Assembly: GCA_019448385.1 (NCBI GenBank)
Contig: JAGTXO010000067.1
Span: forward strand, 108,093-172,092
DNA from: Diacronema lutheri
Lineage: Eukaryota; Haptophyta; Pavlovophyceae; Pavlovales; Pavlovaceae
DNA: 64,000 nt
Direction: 5' to 3'
Shown: positions 53,201 to 64,000 of the stretch, piece after piece
Layout of the letters: every line of letters starts with the position of its first letter
How positions within the stretch are numbered: position 1 is the stretch's first letter
Notes under the pieces: model-generated
Databases searched by the model: none
The model's input: the letters and a program-made list of their open reading frames with translations, nothing else
What the model was told of the DNA's origin: nothing
Translations under genes and position numbers: made by a program

Positions 53201-56200
53201 CGCTCGACGGCCGCGCCCTCCGCACGCGCTGCGCTGGCGATCGCCGCATTGCCGACGGGCGCGCGCAGCGCCGCGATCGCGTCTTGCAACGCCGTCGCGT
53301 CGCCCGTCGCCGCCGCCGCCGTCACCGCCGCCGCGCTCGCGGTGCCGTGCGCGACGGCGTGCAGCGCGGCGGCGCGCGCGGCGGGGATGCGCCCGTCCAG
53401 CGCGAGCACGAGCGGCGGCCCGGCCGGCGTCTGCTGCCGCCGGTGCCGCCGGCTCGCAGCCGGGTGGTCGGCGCGCGCGCGCTCGAGCCGCGCGCGCCGC
53501 TCGACGACGCGCGCCCAGAAGGCCTGCACCCTCGGCTGCGCGAATGCAAGCCAGCCGGCGCCGCGCGTCACGACGTGCACGACGATCCGGTCCTCGTGCC
53601 TGAGGTACTGCACGTAGAGCGCTTTGCTCACGCCGAGGACGTGCATGCCGAGCTGCAGCTGATCGCGGTGCGGCTGCGGCGGCCCGTCCTCGTGCGCCGT
53701 GGCGCCCGCCTTGGTGAGCGTCTTCACCTCGACGAGGACCTGCTCGTTGTTTTCGGGGAGGATGGCGAGCCCGTCCGGCGAGAAGGCGAACGGCGCGCTC
53801 TTGTCGTGCGGGTCCGCACGCACCATCGGCAGGTTGCACACGACGGTGATGCCGTACGCGGCCGCCAGCTTGCGCAGCGCGACGGCCTCGCCGAGGATGC
53901 CCGCGGTCGTCGCCTTGGTCCGCACCTCGCGCCGCCGCCGGTGCACGTACTCGTCGGTGAGCGTCTCGTGCGCGACGCCGGCGTTGTCGTTCACGACGTC
54001 GCCAACCTTGCTGCCCGTGACCTCCTCCCATCGCTCGTCGTGCCAGCGCGGGCTGCGCTGCGCGGGCGCGCCCGCGCCGACGGCGTCGAGCACGCGGCGC
54101 AGCGCTGTGCCGTCGGGCGCAGCAGGCACGCGCGCGCGGTCCTGGGCCTCGCGAGCGTCGAGGACGCGGCCCGTAGTGGAATCTTGGGGTAGGTCGAGCT
54201 TGCTCGCCTCGCCGTAGCGGCTCTCCAGCTGGCGCGGTGCGTCGGCAGGGCCGCCGTCCGTGCGCGCACCCGACGCGCCCGCCAGTGCACGCGGCGCAGC
54301 GTCCGAGGCGCCCGCCGCGCCCGCGCCGCCGCCAATCGCGCCAGCGCACGCGCGCGCCGCGACCTGCGGACGGCCAGCCGCAGGGACCTCGTCCGCTCGG
54401 CCGGCCGCTGCGTCGGCCGTCCGCTTGGCCACCTCGCGCACGTCTCCGAGCGCGAGCGTGGCTGGCGCCGTCCAGCTCCCGTTGCGTTTGTCCCAACATT
54501 TGAGCAGCCCGCCAAGGAAGGGCGTGCCCGTCGGGCGGTCCTCGGGCACCTCCGCCAGGATCGCGTCGACGCGCAGCGCGGCCGCCACATCGCAGAACGC
54601 GCGCGCGGCGCGCGCCATCCGCTCGGCGCGCGCGCCGCCGTCGTCCGCCGCGCGGCGGATGGCGTGGCTCACGTGCGCGACGCGGAGCGAGACGACGGCG
54701 TGCGCCGGCGCGTCGGCGCCCGTGCCGAGCGTGTGCCGCCGGATGGCCAGCTGCCCATCGCCCATGCGCGGCGGCAGCGACGCGCACGCCGCGACGGTCG
54801 TCGTGCCGGCCGCGCTGTCGCACAGCCAGCTCGCCTCGCCGCCGCCCGCAAACTCAAAGGTCGCGAAGCCCTCGCGGCCGAAAAGCGCGACGAAGTGGTC
54901 GAGCACCGCCTTGTTGATCGCGCGCGCCGCCGGCCGCGTCGATGCGCCGCGGGCAGCGCCACCCGCCGCGCCGCGCGCATCGCTGCACGTCGCAGGGCAG
55001 GTGCAGCCGGACGCGCGCACGCCGTCCGACCGCGTCCGCGGCAGCTCGAGCTCGCGCACCTTGGGGCAGAACCAGAGCGGGTTGGACGCCTCGAGGCACA
55101 GCACGACGAGCCGCCCGTCCGTGCCGGCCAGCGCGCGCGCGTCGCGCAGCAGCTCGACGGCGAGCTCGGACGTCGCCGCGTGCACCGCCGGCTCGCCCGT
55201 CGCGCGGTCGGGCGGGAAGAGGCCGCCGCCGACGAGCGGGCTGGGGCAGCGGCCGAGCATCACGAGAAGCGGCGGCGGCGGCGTCTGCGGCGCCTGCTGC
55301 CCGACCGCAGCCGCCGTCAGCCCGGCCAGGTCGGAGCTCGTGCGGAGGGCCTTGAGCGCGACGCGCGAGCCGGTGCCCGCCTGCTCGGAAAACGTGGCGA
55401 GCATGGCGCACGTGCTCGCCCTCGCGCCGCACTGCCAGCTGACGCGCGCGAGGAGGCCTTCCAGCGTGTCGTTTTCGCGCGGCCGCGTGACCGCGTCGAG
55501 CGCCGCCGGGCCGAGCTGGAGGCTGCCGGGCGTGACGCACAGCACCGCCTCGTGGTAGGCGCGCAGCAGCTCCCTCGGCAGCTGCTCGGCGGGCGTCGCC
55601 GCCTGCCCGCCCACCCACCGTGCACCGTGGCCGCCGTCGCCCGCGCCCGCGAGCCGGACCGCCGGCCCGCCCGTGATCGCCGAGGTCGGCGGCGTGCCGA
55701 GCGCGTCGACGAGCGCGCGCACGGGCGCGACACGCCTGCGCGCAGCGTCCGCGCCGACGGCGAGCGCGGCGATCTGAGCGCCGTCCCATGCGCGCTCCCT
55801 CGCGTCGTCCCGCGCGGCCGCCGGCGCGGCGCCCGGCCGCGCGCCGGGCGGCACCGCGCACGCCGCCGCGACGACCTCCGCGCGCGCGCCGGCGGCGTCG
55901 GGCGCGTGCAGCTGCGCGAGCGCGCCAAAGAGCGCGGCGGCCGAGCGGTAGCGGCCGTGCGCCGCGACGAGCGCGTAGAGCACGCGCAGCGCGGCCACGC
56001 CCGCCTGGTCGGGCGCGTCGCCAGCGATTTGCTCGACCTCCCACGTGCGCGTGGGCGGCGGGCTGCCGTCGGCCGGGTCCGGACGCAGCGCCCACGCGCG
56101 CTCGACGATCGCGTTGAACACGCCGTGCGCGGCGCCCTCGTCAAACTCGGCGGCGCCCGCCGCGTGCGCGCACCACCCGTGCACGCGCGACGTGGGCGCG

Positions 56201-57759
56201 TCCACGGCGCGCTGCACGACGAGCACCGCCGGCCGGTCGACGCAGCCGAGGCTCACCGCCGCGTGCTTGCCCTCGAGCAGCGCCGCCGCCGCAGCCTCGA
56301 CCAAGGCGTCATCAGGCGCGTCGCCGACGACGACGGCACAGCCGTCGCCGTACTCGGCCTGCATCGCGGCGACGCACGACGCGACAAAGTCGCCGCCCGC
56401 GGCCGCCGCGTGTCGCGCCGCCAGCATCCGGCGCGCGATGGCAAGCCAGACGTACTCGGCCGGCGCGCGCGCGGCGCGCGCGCGAGGCGCGCCGGCCGCG
56501 CCGCGTGCGCCCGCGCGTGCGCCTCCAGCGGCCGCAACGGCCGAGGCGGCTGGAGCGGCGGTGAGCGTGCGCCGCGCGCGCTTCGCCGGCCGCGTGATGG
56601 GCGATGCACCCGCCATCGCACCGCCCGCAGCAGCCGGTGCGGCCGCCACAGCGCCCGCCGCAACGCCACTCGTCACGACGCCCGTGGCGGGCGGCGCGGC
56701 GTCGGACGCGGCCGCCTCGACGGGCGTCGCGCAACTACCGCCAGCGGTCGCGGACGCGCCCGGCGACGCGTCGGCGAGGAGGTGGCGCAGCACGCCGCGC
56801 GCTAGCGCGACTCGCACGGCGAGCGTCAGCGCGCGCAGGCGGTCGGAAGGCGAGGCGTCGCGCTCGGCGTCGGCGGACGTGGCGGCAGCAGGCGGGGCGG
56901 CGGGCGGCACGGCGGCGGGCTGGGCGGCCGCCGGCGCAACCTCGTCGGCCTTGGCCAGCCAGACGAGCCCGGCGACTGCGAGCACGACGCTGTACGCGCC
57001 GACATCGTCACCCGCAACGCGCGCCAGCCGGGCGTGGGCGTCGGCCTCGGACACGGCGACGTGGAAGAGCACGTCGTCGCGGGCAGCTTGCTCGGCAAAC
57101 TGACGCAGCTGCTTGGCCATCGTCACGCCGGCGACGCACGCCTCGCCCGCCTCTGCCTCGACCTGCTCGTCCTGGCCGATGGCGGACGCGCCGGCCTCGG
57201 CGCCAGCGTCGAGTGTCCGGCGGCGCTCGAGGGCGAAGCCACGCACACAGACGCGCTGGAGGCCGCCGAGCGCGCCCGCCTTCTCGTGCAGCGCGCACGA
57301 CAGCTCGACCACCGAGTCCACGCGCCTCGCGGCGGCGCCCCCCCGCTCGCCGCGCGTGGCCGCGCGCACGACGAACACCGTGAATTGCGCGCGCTTCGCC
57401 GCGCGCGCCGACGCGCACGCGTGCTTCAGGAGCCGGCAAAGCGCGGGCCTTTGCGCCGCTGCGCCCCGCGTGCACAGCAGCAGTTGGCCGCGCTCGTCGC
57501 CCAGCTCCTGCTCGACGGCGGCCTCGAGCGCGTCGTCCGTCAAATCGCCGTGCTCCGTCGAGGCGAGCGCGCGCGCAGCCGCGAGCGCCAGCTCGCCTGC
57601 GCCCGCGCGCCGCCGGCGGCGCGCACCGGCGGGCGCGTGCGGCGCCGACGCGTGTGACGACGCCGCCGCGTCCGCGCGCGCACACGCGGCGCGCAACGCC
57701 TCACGCGCCGAGGCGGCCGCGCGCGCCCTGGGCGCGAGCTTCAAGAACGTGCGCGCGGC

Positions 57760-57835
<76 letters not shown>

Positions 57836-60800
57836 TCGCCCGCGTCGCCGGCCGGCGGCGGCGGTGGCGGCGGTGGCGGCGCGGCCACGGCGGCGGCAGC
57901 AGCGGCGGCGGCGGCGGTGGCGGCGGCGGCGGCGCCCAGCGCGGGCGGCGGCGGCGTGGCGGCGGCGGTGGCGGCGGCGGTGACGCCAGCGGCGGCCTTG
58001 GCGCCGCGCGTCTGCGGCGGCGTTTCGGCGCCATCGGGGCTGCCCCCGCCGCGCACCGCGCTCGTGACCGCGCAGACGCCGCCCGGCGCACGATCGCCGG
58101 CCGCGCCGGTCAGCGCGACGCGGAGGCGCTCGCCGACAGCGTACATGTCCGCCACGCTGAACGTGCGCGGCGCGGACGAGCAGCCCGCCGCGGCGAGCGC
58201 GTCGTTGAGCGCGCCCACTATCGCGAGGCCGCACGTCGCGCCACGCTGCGCCGCCTCGTTGAGCAGCAGCGCGCGGCGCACGCGCGAAATGTCGAGACCC
58301 GCCGCGTGCAGCGTGGCAGTTATCGCCTTGGCGAGCATGAGCGCCTGCCTGCAGGGCGACGCGAGCGTGTCGACGAGCACCGCGTCGTAGCGATGCTCGC
58401 CCGCGCGCGCGACGCGCACAAGGCGCAACGCGGTGAAATGGCCGGAGGCGAGCTGCGCGCCGTCGTCACCGCCCGCGCCGCCGCGCTCGTCCGACGGGCT
58501 CCACACGCCGATGACAGCCTGCGTTGTCGCCTCGCTGCGCAGGCGGTGCAGCAGCGCGGCGCGCTCGGCGTCGTCCTGAAACACCGCGGGTTGCGCGGCG
58601 AGCGGCACGTGGCAGACATGCCCGCCGCCGGCCTGCCCGTGCACGCGCAGCACGACCTCGCAGCACGCGTCGACGGTTGAGGCGAGCATGTCGCCGCTGG
58701 CGATGCGCTCCACCTCTGCCTGCGGGAGGCCGGCGCTCGCGGCGGCGGCGGCCAGCCGGCGCGCAGCCGCGTCGCCCGCCCACGCAAGCAGCGCCGAGTT
58801 GGCGGGTTGGAGGGGAAGCTCAAGGGCGGCTGGTTCGGTGGCGGTAGCCTCGTTGGCAACGGGCACGTTGGCGGTGCGCGCGTTGGCGGCGGGCGCGGCG
58901 GCGATGGCTGGTGGGGCGGAAGACGCGCCCGCGGCGGCGGGCGCGGACGCGGCAGCGGCAGCGGCTAGTGGGGCGGGGAAAACGCCGTCGGTGGCAGGCG
59001 CGGAGGCGAATGCAGGAGCAACTAGTGGGGCGGGAAAATCGGCGGCAGGCGCGAAGGCGGATGCAGCAGCGGCTAGTGCGGCGGGGAAAACACCGTCGGC
59101 GGCAGGCGCGAAGGCGGATGCAGGAGCGCCCAGCGGGGCGCAGAAAACACCGTCGGCGGCAGGCGCGAAGGCGACAGCAGCAGCGGCCAGTGGAGCGGAG
59201 GCGCAGGGCCACGCGCGCGCCAGCCGTGCAAGCCCAAGCCGCGCGCGAGCGACGCACGCGCCGATGGCCGAGGCGGCGGCGCAGGCCACGACGTGGCCTG
59301 GCACCGGTGTGGCCAGCCGCTCGCGGGTGTGCACGTCGAGCCGCGCCCCACGCCAAGAGCGGCGGCGCGCTGAACGGAGGCGCGCGACCCCGATCGATCC
59401 GCCCGCGCACGCGCGCGCCGGCTCAGTGTGGCCAACGCGCGCCGCTATGCAAGGCGCGCGCGCGATAACGGCGGCTGTCGGCCGTGGCGTGCGCGTGGCG
59501 GCGCCGCGGCGACGGGCGCGGCACACGAGCCGCTCGGGCGCGCCGCCGCCGCGCGGCACGATGTCGAGCAGCACGGTCACGCCGCGCGCGCGCGCGACCG
59601 CCGTGCACGCGAGCCGCACGGGCAGCGGCGGCCCGTCCGGGCGCGCGAGCGCCGCCACCTCGGCGTCGGTGAGGCTGTGCAGCTCGCGGCGCGCGCGCGC
59701 GAACGCGGCGATGTCCGCGCGCAGCTCCGCGTCCGTGCCGAGCGCGGCACGCGCGTGCACGGGGAGCGACGCGCGCAGCGCGTGGAGCACGCCGCCGCGC
59801 GCGCCGCGCGGCGCCGGCGCGCGCTCGCGCTCAGCGCGCGCGGCGCGCGTGAGCTCGCGCACCGCGCGCGCGAGATTGCGCCGCGCGGCCGCGACGGGAG
59901 GGCTAGGTGCGCGCGCGCGCCGGTTGTAGCGCGGCCGCGCCGAGTCGAGGGGCGGCGGACGCGGTGCGTACGCCGCGGCGCGGCCCGCGCGCCAAAAGGC
60001 CGGCGGCGGGCGCAGCTCCGTCGCGTCGACCGCGGCCGCGAGCGCGCCGAGCGCGGCGTCGCTGTCGCCCGCCGCGTCGGCCGCGTCGACGAGCACGAAG
60101 AGCGCGCCGAGCGCGCGCGACGCGGCCGCCTGCGCGGCGGTGGGGCGGGCGCAGGCAGCGACGCATGCGGCCGCCATGCCGCGCGCCGCGGCGAACGCCG
60201 GTGACGTGACGGCCGCGCCGATGGCAACGGCGGCGGCGGCGACGGTGGAGGCGGCAGCGCCGGCGATGGAGGTGGCAGCGGCGGCGGCGCTTGCCATCGC
60301 GCGGCGCGCGAGACGCGAGGCGCCACCGACCGCCGCCGCCGCAGCGCGCGCTGCGCGCGCGCCGGTGGCGCGCATCGTCGCCGCGCCAGGCGCCGCCGCG
60401 CCGACGCCGCCGGCGCCCGCGCCGTCGCCGCTCTCGGCCGTGCAGGGCTCCGATGGCGAACCCGGCGTGCGCTGGCGCGTGATGCGCGCGCCGAGGCGCG
60501 CGCTCCGCGCCGCGCGGCCGGCGACGTCGAGGAAGCGCCGTGCGCGCGCCGCGCGCAGGCCACGCGCGCGCGGCGGCGCACCGACAGGCGCCGAGCGCCG
60601 CGGCGCGCACGCCGGCGCGTCGCTGTCGGGTTGCGCAGCGCGCGCGCGGGAACTCGGCGCGGCGTGTGCGGGCGGCGGGCGCGCGCCCGCGCGGCGCAGA
60701 GGCGCGAGGCGCCGGCCGCAGACGAGGCGTGTGCGCAACCAGGACGGCGAGGGCCGCAGGGCGCCGTCGACGTCGCGCATCGGCGGGCCGCGAGCCCGCC

Positions 60801-63800
60801 GCGCAGCCGTGCGGCGCGCGCGAGGCGCTCGGCGGCGCGCGCGCCGCACGGCGCGCGCGGCGGCGCGCACGCCAGCGACGGCTGCGGCCACGCCGCGCGC
60901 CAACACGGCCGCGGCGTGCGCCATCGCACCGAGCACGGCGCGTGGCGCGCCGAGCAAGCGCAGCAAGCGCGACGCCGTCGCGCGCGCCGGCGCACCGTGT
61001 GCAGGGGCCTCGCCAGCGCCAGCACCGACGCCGCCATCGCCGCAGCCGCAGGTGGCGTCGCCGCCGCCGCAGGCGTCGCGACGGACGCCGCCGCCGCCGA
61101 AACAACCGCCGCACACGTCGCCGCCGACGTTGCCACCCCAGCCGCCGTTGCGTGCGCAGGTGGCTGCGGCGCGTGCGTGCGGGAGGCGTGCCGTGCGGCG
61201 CGCATCACACGGGCTGCGCGACGCGAGCGACGCCGCCGGGGTCCCCGCTGCGCCAGGCGCGCCGTGCGCGCCAGCCTCGCCGGCCTCGCCGGCGCGCGGT
61301 CGCGCGCTCGCCTCGACGTGGCCGCCTCCGCCGCCATCGCCGCCGTCGAACCGGGCGGCGGAGGGCTGCCGCTCGAACCGCTCGTCGGCGTCGGCCGCCA
61401 CCGCCGCCTCGCGCTCCGCCGCCGCGGCGGCCGCACGGCGCGCGTGGCGGAGCGCGCGGCCGCCGTCCGCTGCGCGGCGTGGCGGCGCGGGCGCGGGCTT
61501 CGGCGCGCGCGGCCCCTCGGCGCGCTCGCGGAGCACGGCGAGCGGCGTGCCCGTGGCGACGCTCGTGCAGACGCGCCGCAAGGCGGCGCTTACGCACGCG
61601 TGGACGACGCGCGCCGTCCGCTTGTCGGCGGCGCGCGCGGCGCGGCGCGCGGCCTTGGCGGCGGCCTTTTTGGCGCGCCTCTGCTCCGCCTGCTCCGACA
61701 GCGCGCGCGCCTGGCGCTCGGCTGCGAGCGCGTCCTCGGGCGAAACGGTCGGCCTCGGCGGCCGCGCGCGCGCGCTGCGACGCTGCGCGCTGCGGCGGTC
61801 GGACGGCGGCTGCCGCGGCGGCGAGGACGGCGAGCGCGAGCTCGGCGTGGGCGACCAATCGCCGCTGACGGTTGCGAGCGGCGCAAACGGGTTGTCGTCC
61901 CCGCGACCCGCGGCGTGCGACAGTGCACGCGGCGTCGGGCGCCGGCCGACCGCTGGCGGGCCCCACTCGGACGGCGGCTCCGAGGGCGAGCGCGCCGTCG
62001 GCGCCGCGCGTTGCGCGGCCGGCGGCGCCTCCCGGTCCAGCGCCGCCTGCTCTCTCGCCGCGGCCTGCTCGTCACCCTCCGGCACGCCACGCGGCGCGAG
62101 CACCGCGGTGGCGCAGCGCGTCGCGTTGAGCAACGCCGCCTCCATCTGCCGCACGCTGGCCTTGGCGCACGCCACACCCTGTCTCGCCCGGCGCAGCGCC
62201 TCGTGCGCGCGGCGCACATCCGCGTCGGCATCTTCGCGCATGCCAAAGTGCGCCTGTTGCAGCCGCAGGTCCGCAGGGCGCCCCTGCGCGCGAGGGGCAC
62301 GGGCGCGGCGGCGCGCAGGTGACGGAGCTGGCGCGCCGTTCTGCGCTGCGCGCACGCCAATCGACGGGCGCGCGCGCGGCGGGGCGCGCGCGCGCGCGCG
62401 CGCGCGCGCTGCCTACCCAGCCGCCGGCCGGCTCGCGCGAGCGCGCCAGCTGCTCCGCCGCCTCGGCGTCGAGCACGCGCTGCTGCGCCTCCTCCTCGCC
62501 CAGTGCAGCGAGGTGCAGCCGGCGGGCTGCCTTGCGGCAGTTGCCCTCCGCCTTGCCCACGGCCTTGCGCGCCGCGTCGACGGGGTCGTCGTTGGCTCTG
62601 GCGCGCCTGCGCTTGCCCTTGTCGGCGGGCGGCGGCTTGGCGCGCTGCAGCGTGCCGAGCGCGTCGTCGGCTCCGCGCGCGGCCGCCCGCGGGCGGCGGG
62701 CCCCAAAAAGCGCACCGGTCGCCGTGCGCGCCGCGCAAGCAACGACCAGCGCTGACATGCCGGCGAAGACCGCACCGCCCAGCGCCACGGTTGCCACGAT
62801 GCGCAGCGTCCCGTGCGCAGGCCGCGCTGCCTCCGCCGCTTTGGCGGCCTCGCGCGCGCGCGCATCGGCGGCTCTCATCTCGTGCAGCAGCCCGGCCGCG
62901 CCGCTCGCGCCGTCGCGGCCGCGCGCGAGCTCGCACAGCACCGCCGCCGCGCGCCGCGTGGGCTCGCGCGCGAGCAGCTGCGCGCCGCCGTCGGGGCGCA
63001 GCTTCTCAACGAACTCGACAAACGTCGCGTCGCGCCAGAGGGACATGCGGAAGGCCCTGTGCACCGCCCCCTCCTGCTCGCGCATCCGCCGTGCCGCCCG
63101 CCTGCCGTCGCGCGCGTGCGCGTGCGCGGCCGCGTCGAATCCCGCGACGCCGCGCTGCGCGTCGCGCGCGGCCGACGACGGCGCCGCCGCGCTGCCCGCC
63201 AAGGGCGCCGCAGCGGCGACGCGCGCGTGCGGAGCGACGGGATCGCCGGCGGCCGGCGGCTCGGCGCGCTGCGGCGTGCCGTTTGCTCCGCGCGCGGCCG
63301 TCCCGGGGGAGATGGCCGCGATGGCGCCGCCAGCCGCGCCGCGCGCCAGCCACGCGCATAGGCTGCCGACGAGCTCGCCGAGACCCCCGACGGTCGCCGC
63401 GGCGGCGAGTGCGCCGGGCTTGCCGGCCGACAGCGGCTCGCGAGCGTCGTCGTCGCAGCCGCCGGCACCCGTCTTGGCGAGTGCGTCGCGCTCGCCCTCG
63501 ACGCCCGCCACGACCGCCGCCCCTCCGTCGTCCGCCGCGCCGGCCGCGCGCGCGGCCGGGCGCAGAGGAGGCGTGCCGGTGCAGCCGTCGCCGCTCGTCT
63601 TCGCCGTTTCCTCCACTTTGGTCACTTCGTCGCCACCTGCGCCATCTCCGACGCCGGGGCCCTTGGTCACGCTTGCCGCCATGCGCGCCGTGCCCGCCGG
63701 CCAGCCCGCCGACTGCTCGAGCGCGGCGGCGAGCGGCGCGACGCGCGTCGACTCGGGCGCGCTCTCGTCATCGGGCTCGAGCGCGTTGTGCAGGCGCGCG

Positions 63801-63883
63801 AGCGCGCGCTCGACGGCCGCGGCGCCACTGCCGGGGGCGCGGCTCGCCGCGCGCACCGCGCGCCGCCAGGCCGGCGCGAACAT
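47219..63883 (-). CDS. Giant fusion: Ulp1-like protease, YqaJ-type nuclease, chromodomain and Fanzor (copy 2), open at the right edge
   Basis: Exons are complement(join(47219..48937, 49066..62283, 62417..63883 or beyond)). Introns are 128 bp (as in copy 1) and 133 bp (TGG|GTAGGC to GCGCAG|GGG), both phase 0. The first exon's frame stays open to the window edge; ATG 63883 is the first in view, giving about 5,467 residues. RuvC residues are at codons 48415-48413 (Asp), 47869-47867 (Glu) and 47689-47687 (Asp). The YqaJ core reads SPDGL, VEVKT and DQLQLG; the chromodomain keeps its cage. The N-terminal about 1,660 residues differ wholly from copy 1. They include a hydrophobic helix (IVATVALGGAVFAGMSALVV), charged Ala/Arg-rich helices (VRRAHEALRRARQGVACAKA) and Ala/Pro repeats (SAFAPAADGVFPA). 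Roughly the last 3,300 codons of the long exon align with copy 1 with scattered changes. Confidence 0.75.
57760..57836 (-). repeat. GGC run (poly-Ala on the coding strand), copy 2
   Basis: Longer than its partner in copy 1; codes for about 24 Ala with one Thr. Confidence 0.9.
58963..59190 (-). repeat. In-frame repeat coding APAADGVFPAPL units, copy 2 only
   Basis: About five diverged copies of a roughly 50-60-base unit code for segments like SAFAPAADGVFPA. They lie just before the start of similarity with copy 1, at the module junction. Confidence 0.8.
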
Positions 63884-64000
63884 GAGCGCCGGCTCGAGCG
63901 CCGCGAGCGCGCGCGCCTCGCGCGCGTCGCTCGCGCCGAGGCGCGGCGGCACGCGCGCGGCTCCGCGCGGCGCGGTGCCTCGGAAGCGTGGGTCAGCGTG

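Larger units (their letters stand above)
46813..58795 (-). mobile_element. Fanzor-bearing element, copy 2 (inverted relative to copy 1)
   Basis: Reverse-strand match to 6348-18341. The right (3') end is the same base as in copy 1, directly after CCATCTATACG in element orientation. The left limit of similarity is the codon for LLAWAGD; beyond it this copy carries a different N-terminal module. The arm still has all catalytic residues named for copy 1. The two arms enclose about 28.5 kb of host genes. Confidence 0.8.

Noticed and set aside
6348-58795. The inverted arms as terminal repeats of one Polinton/Maverick or virus-like element
   Set aside because: No protein-primed polymerase B, packaging ATPase, capsid or integrase was found between or in the arms; the interior is ordinary host genes.
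1-64000. tRNA, rRNA or replication-origin features
   Set aside because: No cloverleaf-like or rRNA-like conserved stretch was noticed on either strand; a tRNAscan or Infernal run would be needed to exclude diverged ones.

Overview
This window is nuclear DNA of a very GC-rich, intron-containing eukaryote, most likely a unicellular alga. Evidence: phase-consistent GT-AG introns in at least seven genes, an RBM39-type splicing factor, a mitochondrial-type ClpX, an exostosin-like glycosyltransferase, a cyclin, a CIA30 protein and a bacterial-type glucokinase with five introns. Donor sites are repeatedly GTGCG-like. The lineage (haptophyte or stramenopile alga) is inference; no marker gene here settles it. 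GC bias opens long frames on both strands, so most long antisense frames are shadows.

Layout: (1) 1-4350 holds decayed pieces: a frameshifted C-terminal Pif1 helicase fragment and a ubiquitin-specific-protease-like gene with a late frame break. (2) 4353-18341 is a giant element gene on the plus strand. A near-identical copy lies on the minus strand at 46813-58795, with its own longer 5' part reaching the right edge. (3) Between the two arms (19304-44592) is a block of ordinary host genes: a four-TM membrane protein, an RBM39-like factor, a CIA30 protein, a Pho80/cyclin-Y-like cyclin, glucokinase, a diacylglycerol-kinase-like lipid kinase, ClpX (10 exons), a divergent methyltransferase-like gene and an exostosin-like gene. 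(4) 44648-46800 is a nest of short repeats around a broken reverse transcriptase.

The standout is the element gene. Once a 128-bp phase-0 intron is removed, identically placed in both copies, a single protein of about 4,500 residues (copy 1) or at least 5,460 residues (copy 2) reads through these domains: a Ulp1/C48-like cysteine protease, a YqaJ/lambda-exonuclease-like PD-(D/E)XK nuclease, a chromodomain with a complete aromatic cage, and a C-terminal Fanzor (eukaryotic TnpB-like RNA-guided nuclease) with all three RuvC acidic residues and a four-Cys zinc ribbon. About 405 bp of 3' non-coding DNA after the stop looks identical in the two copies and ends at one sharp point, which is where a Fanzor guide (omega) RNA would be expected. 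The two copies share the last ~3,300 codons of the long exon but have unrelated N-terminal modules, which suggests 5' module exchange. No transposase or recombinase is visible, so how the element moves is open.

The host introns carry striking low-complexity DNA. ClpX introns contain a 20-bp minisatellite (about 18 copies), a 38-bp minisatellite (about 19-20 copies) and long homopolymeric C tracts just upstream of the 3' splice sites.
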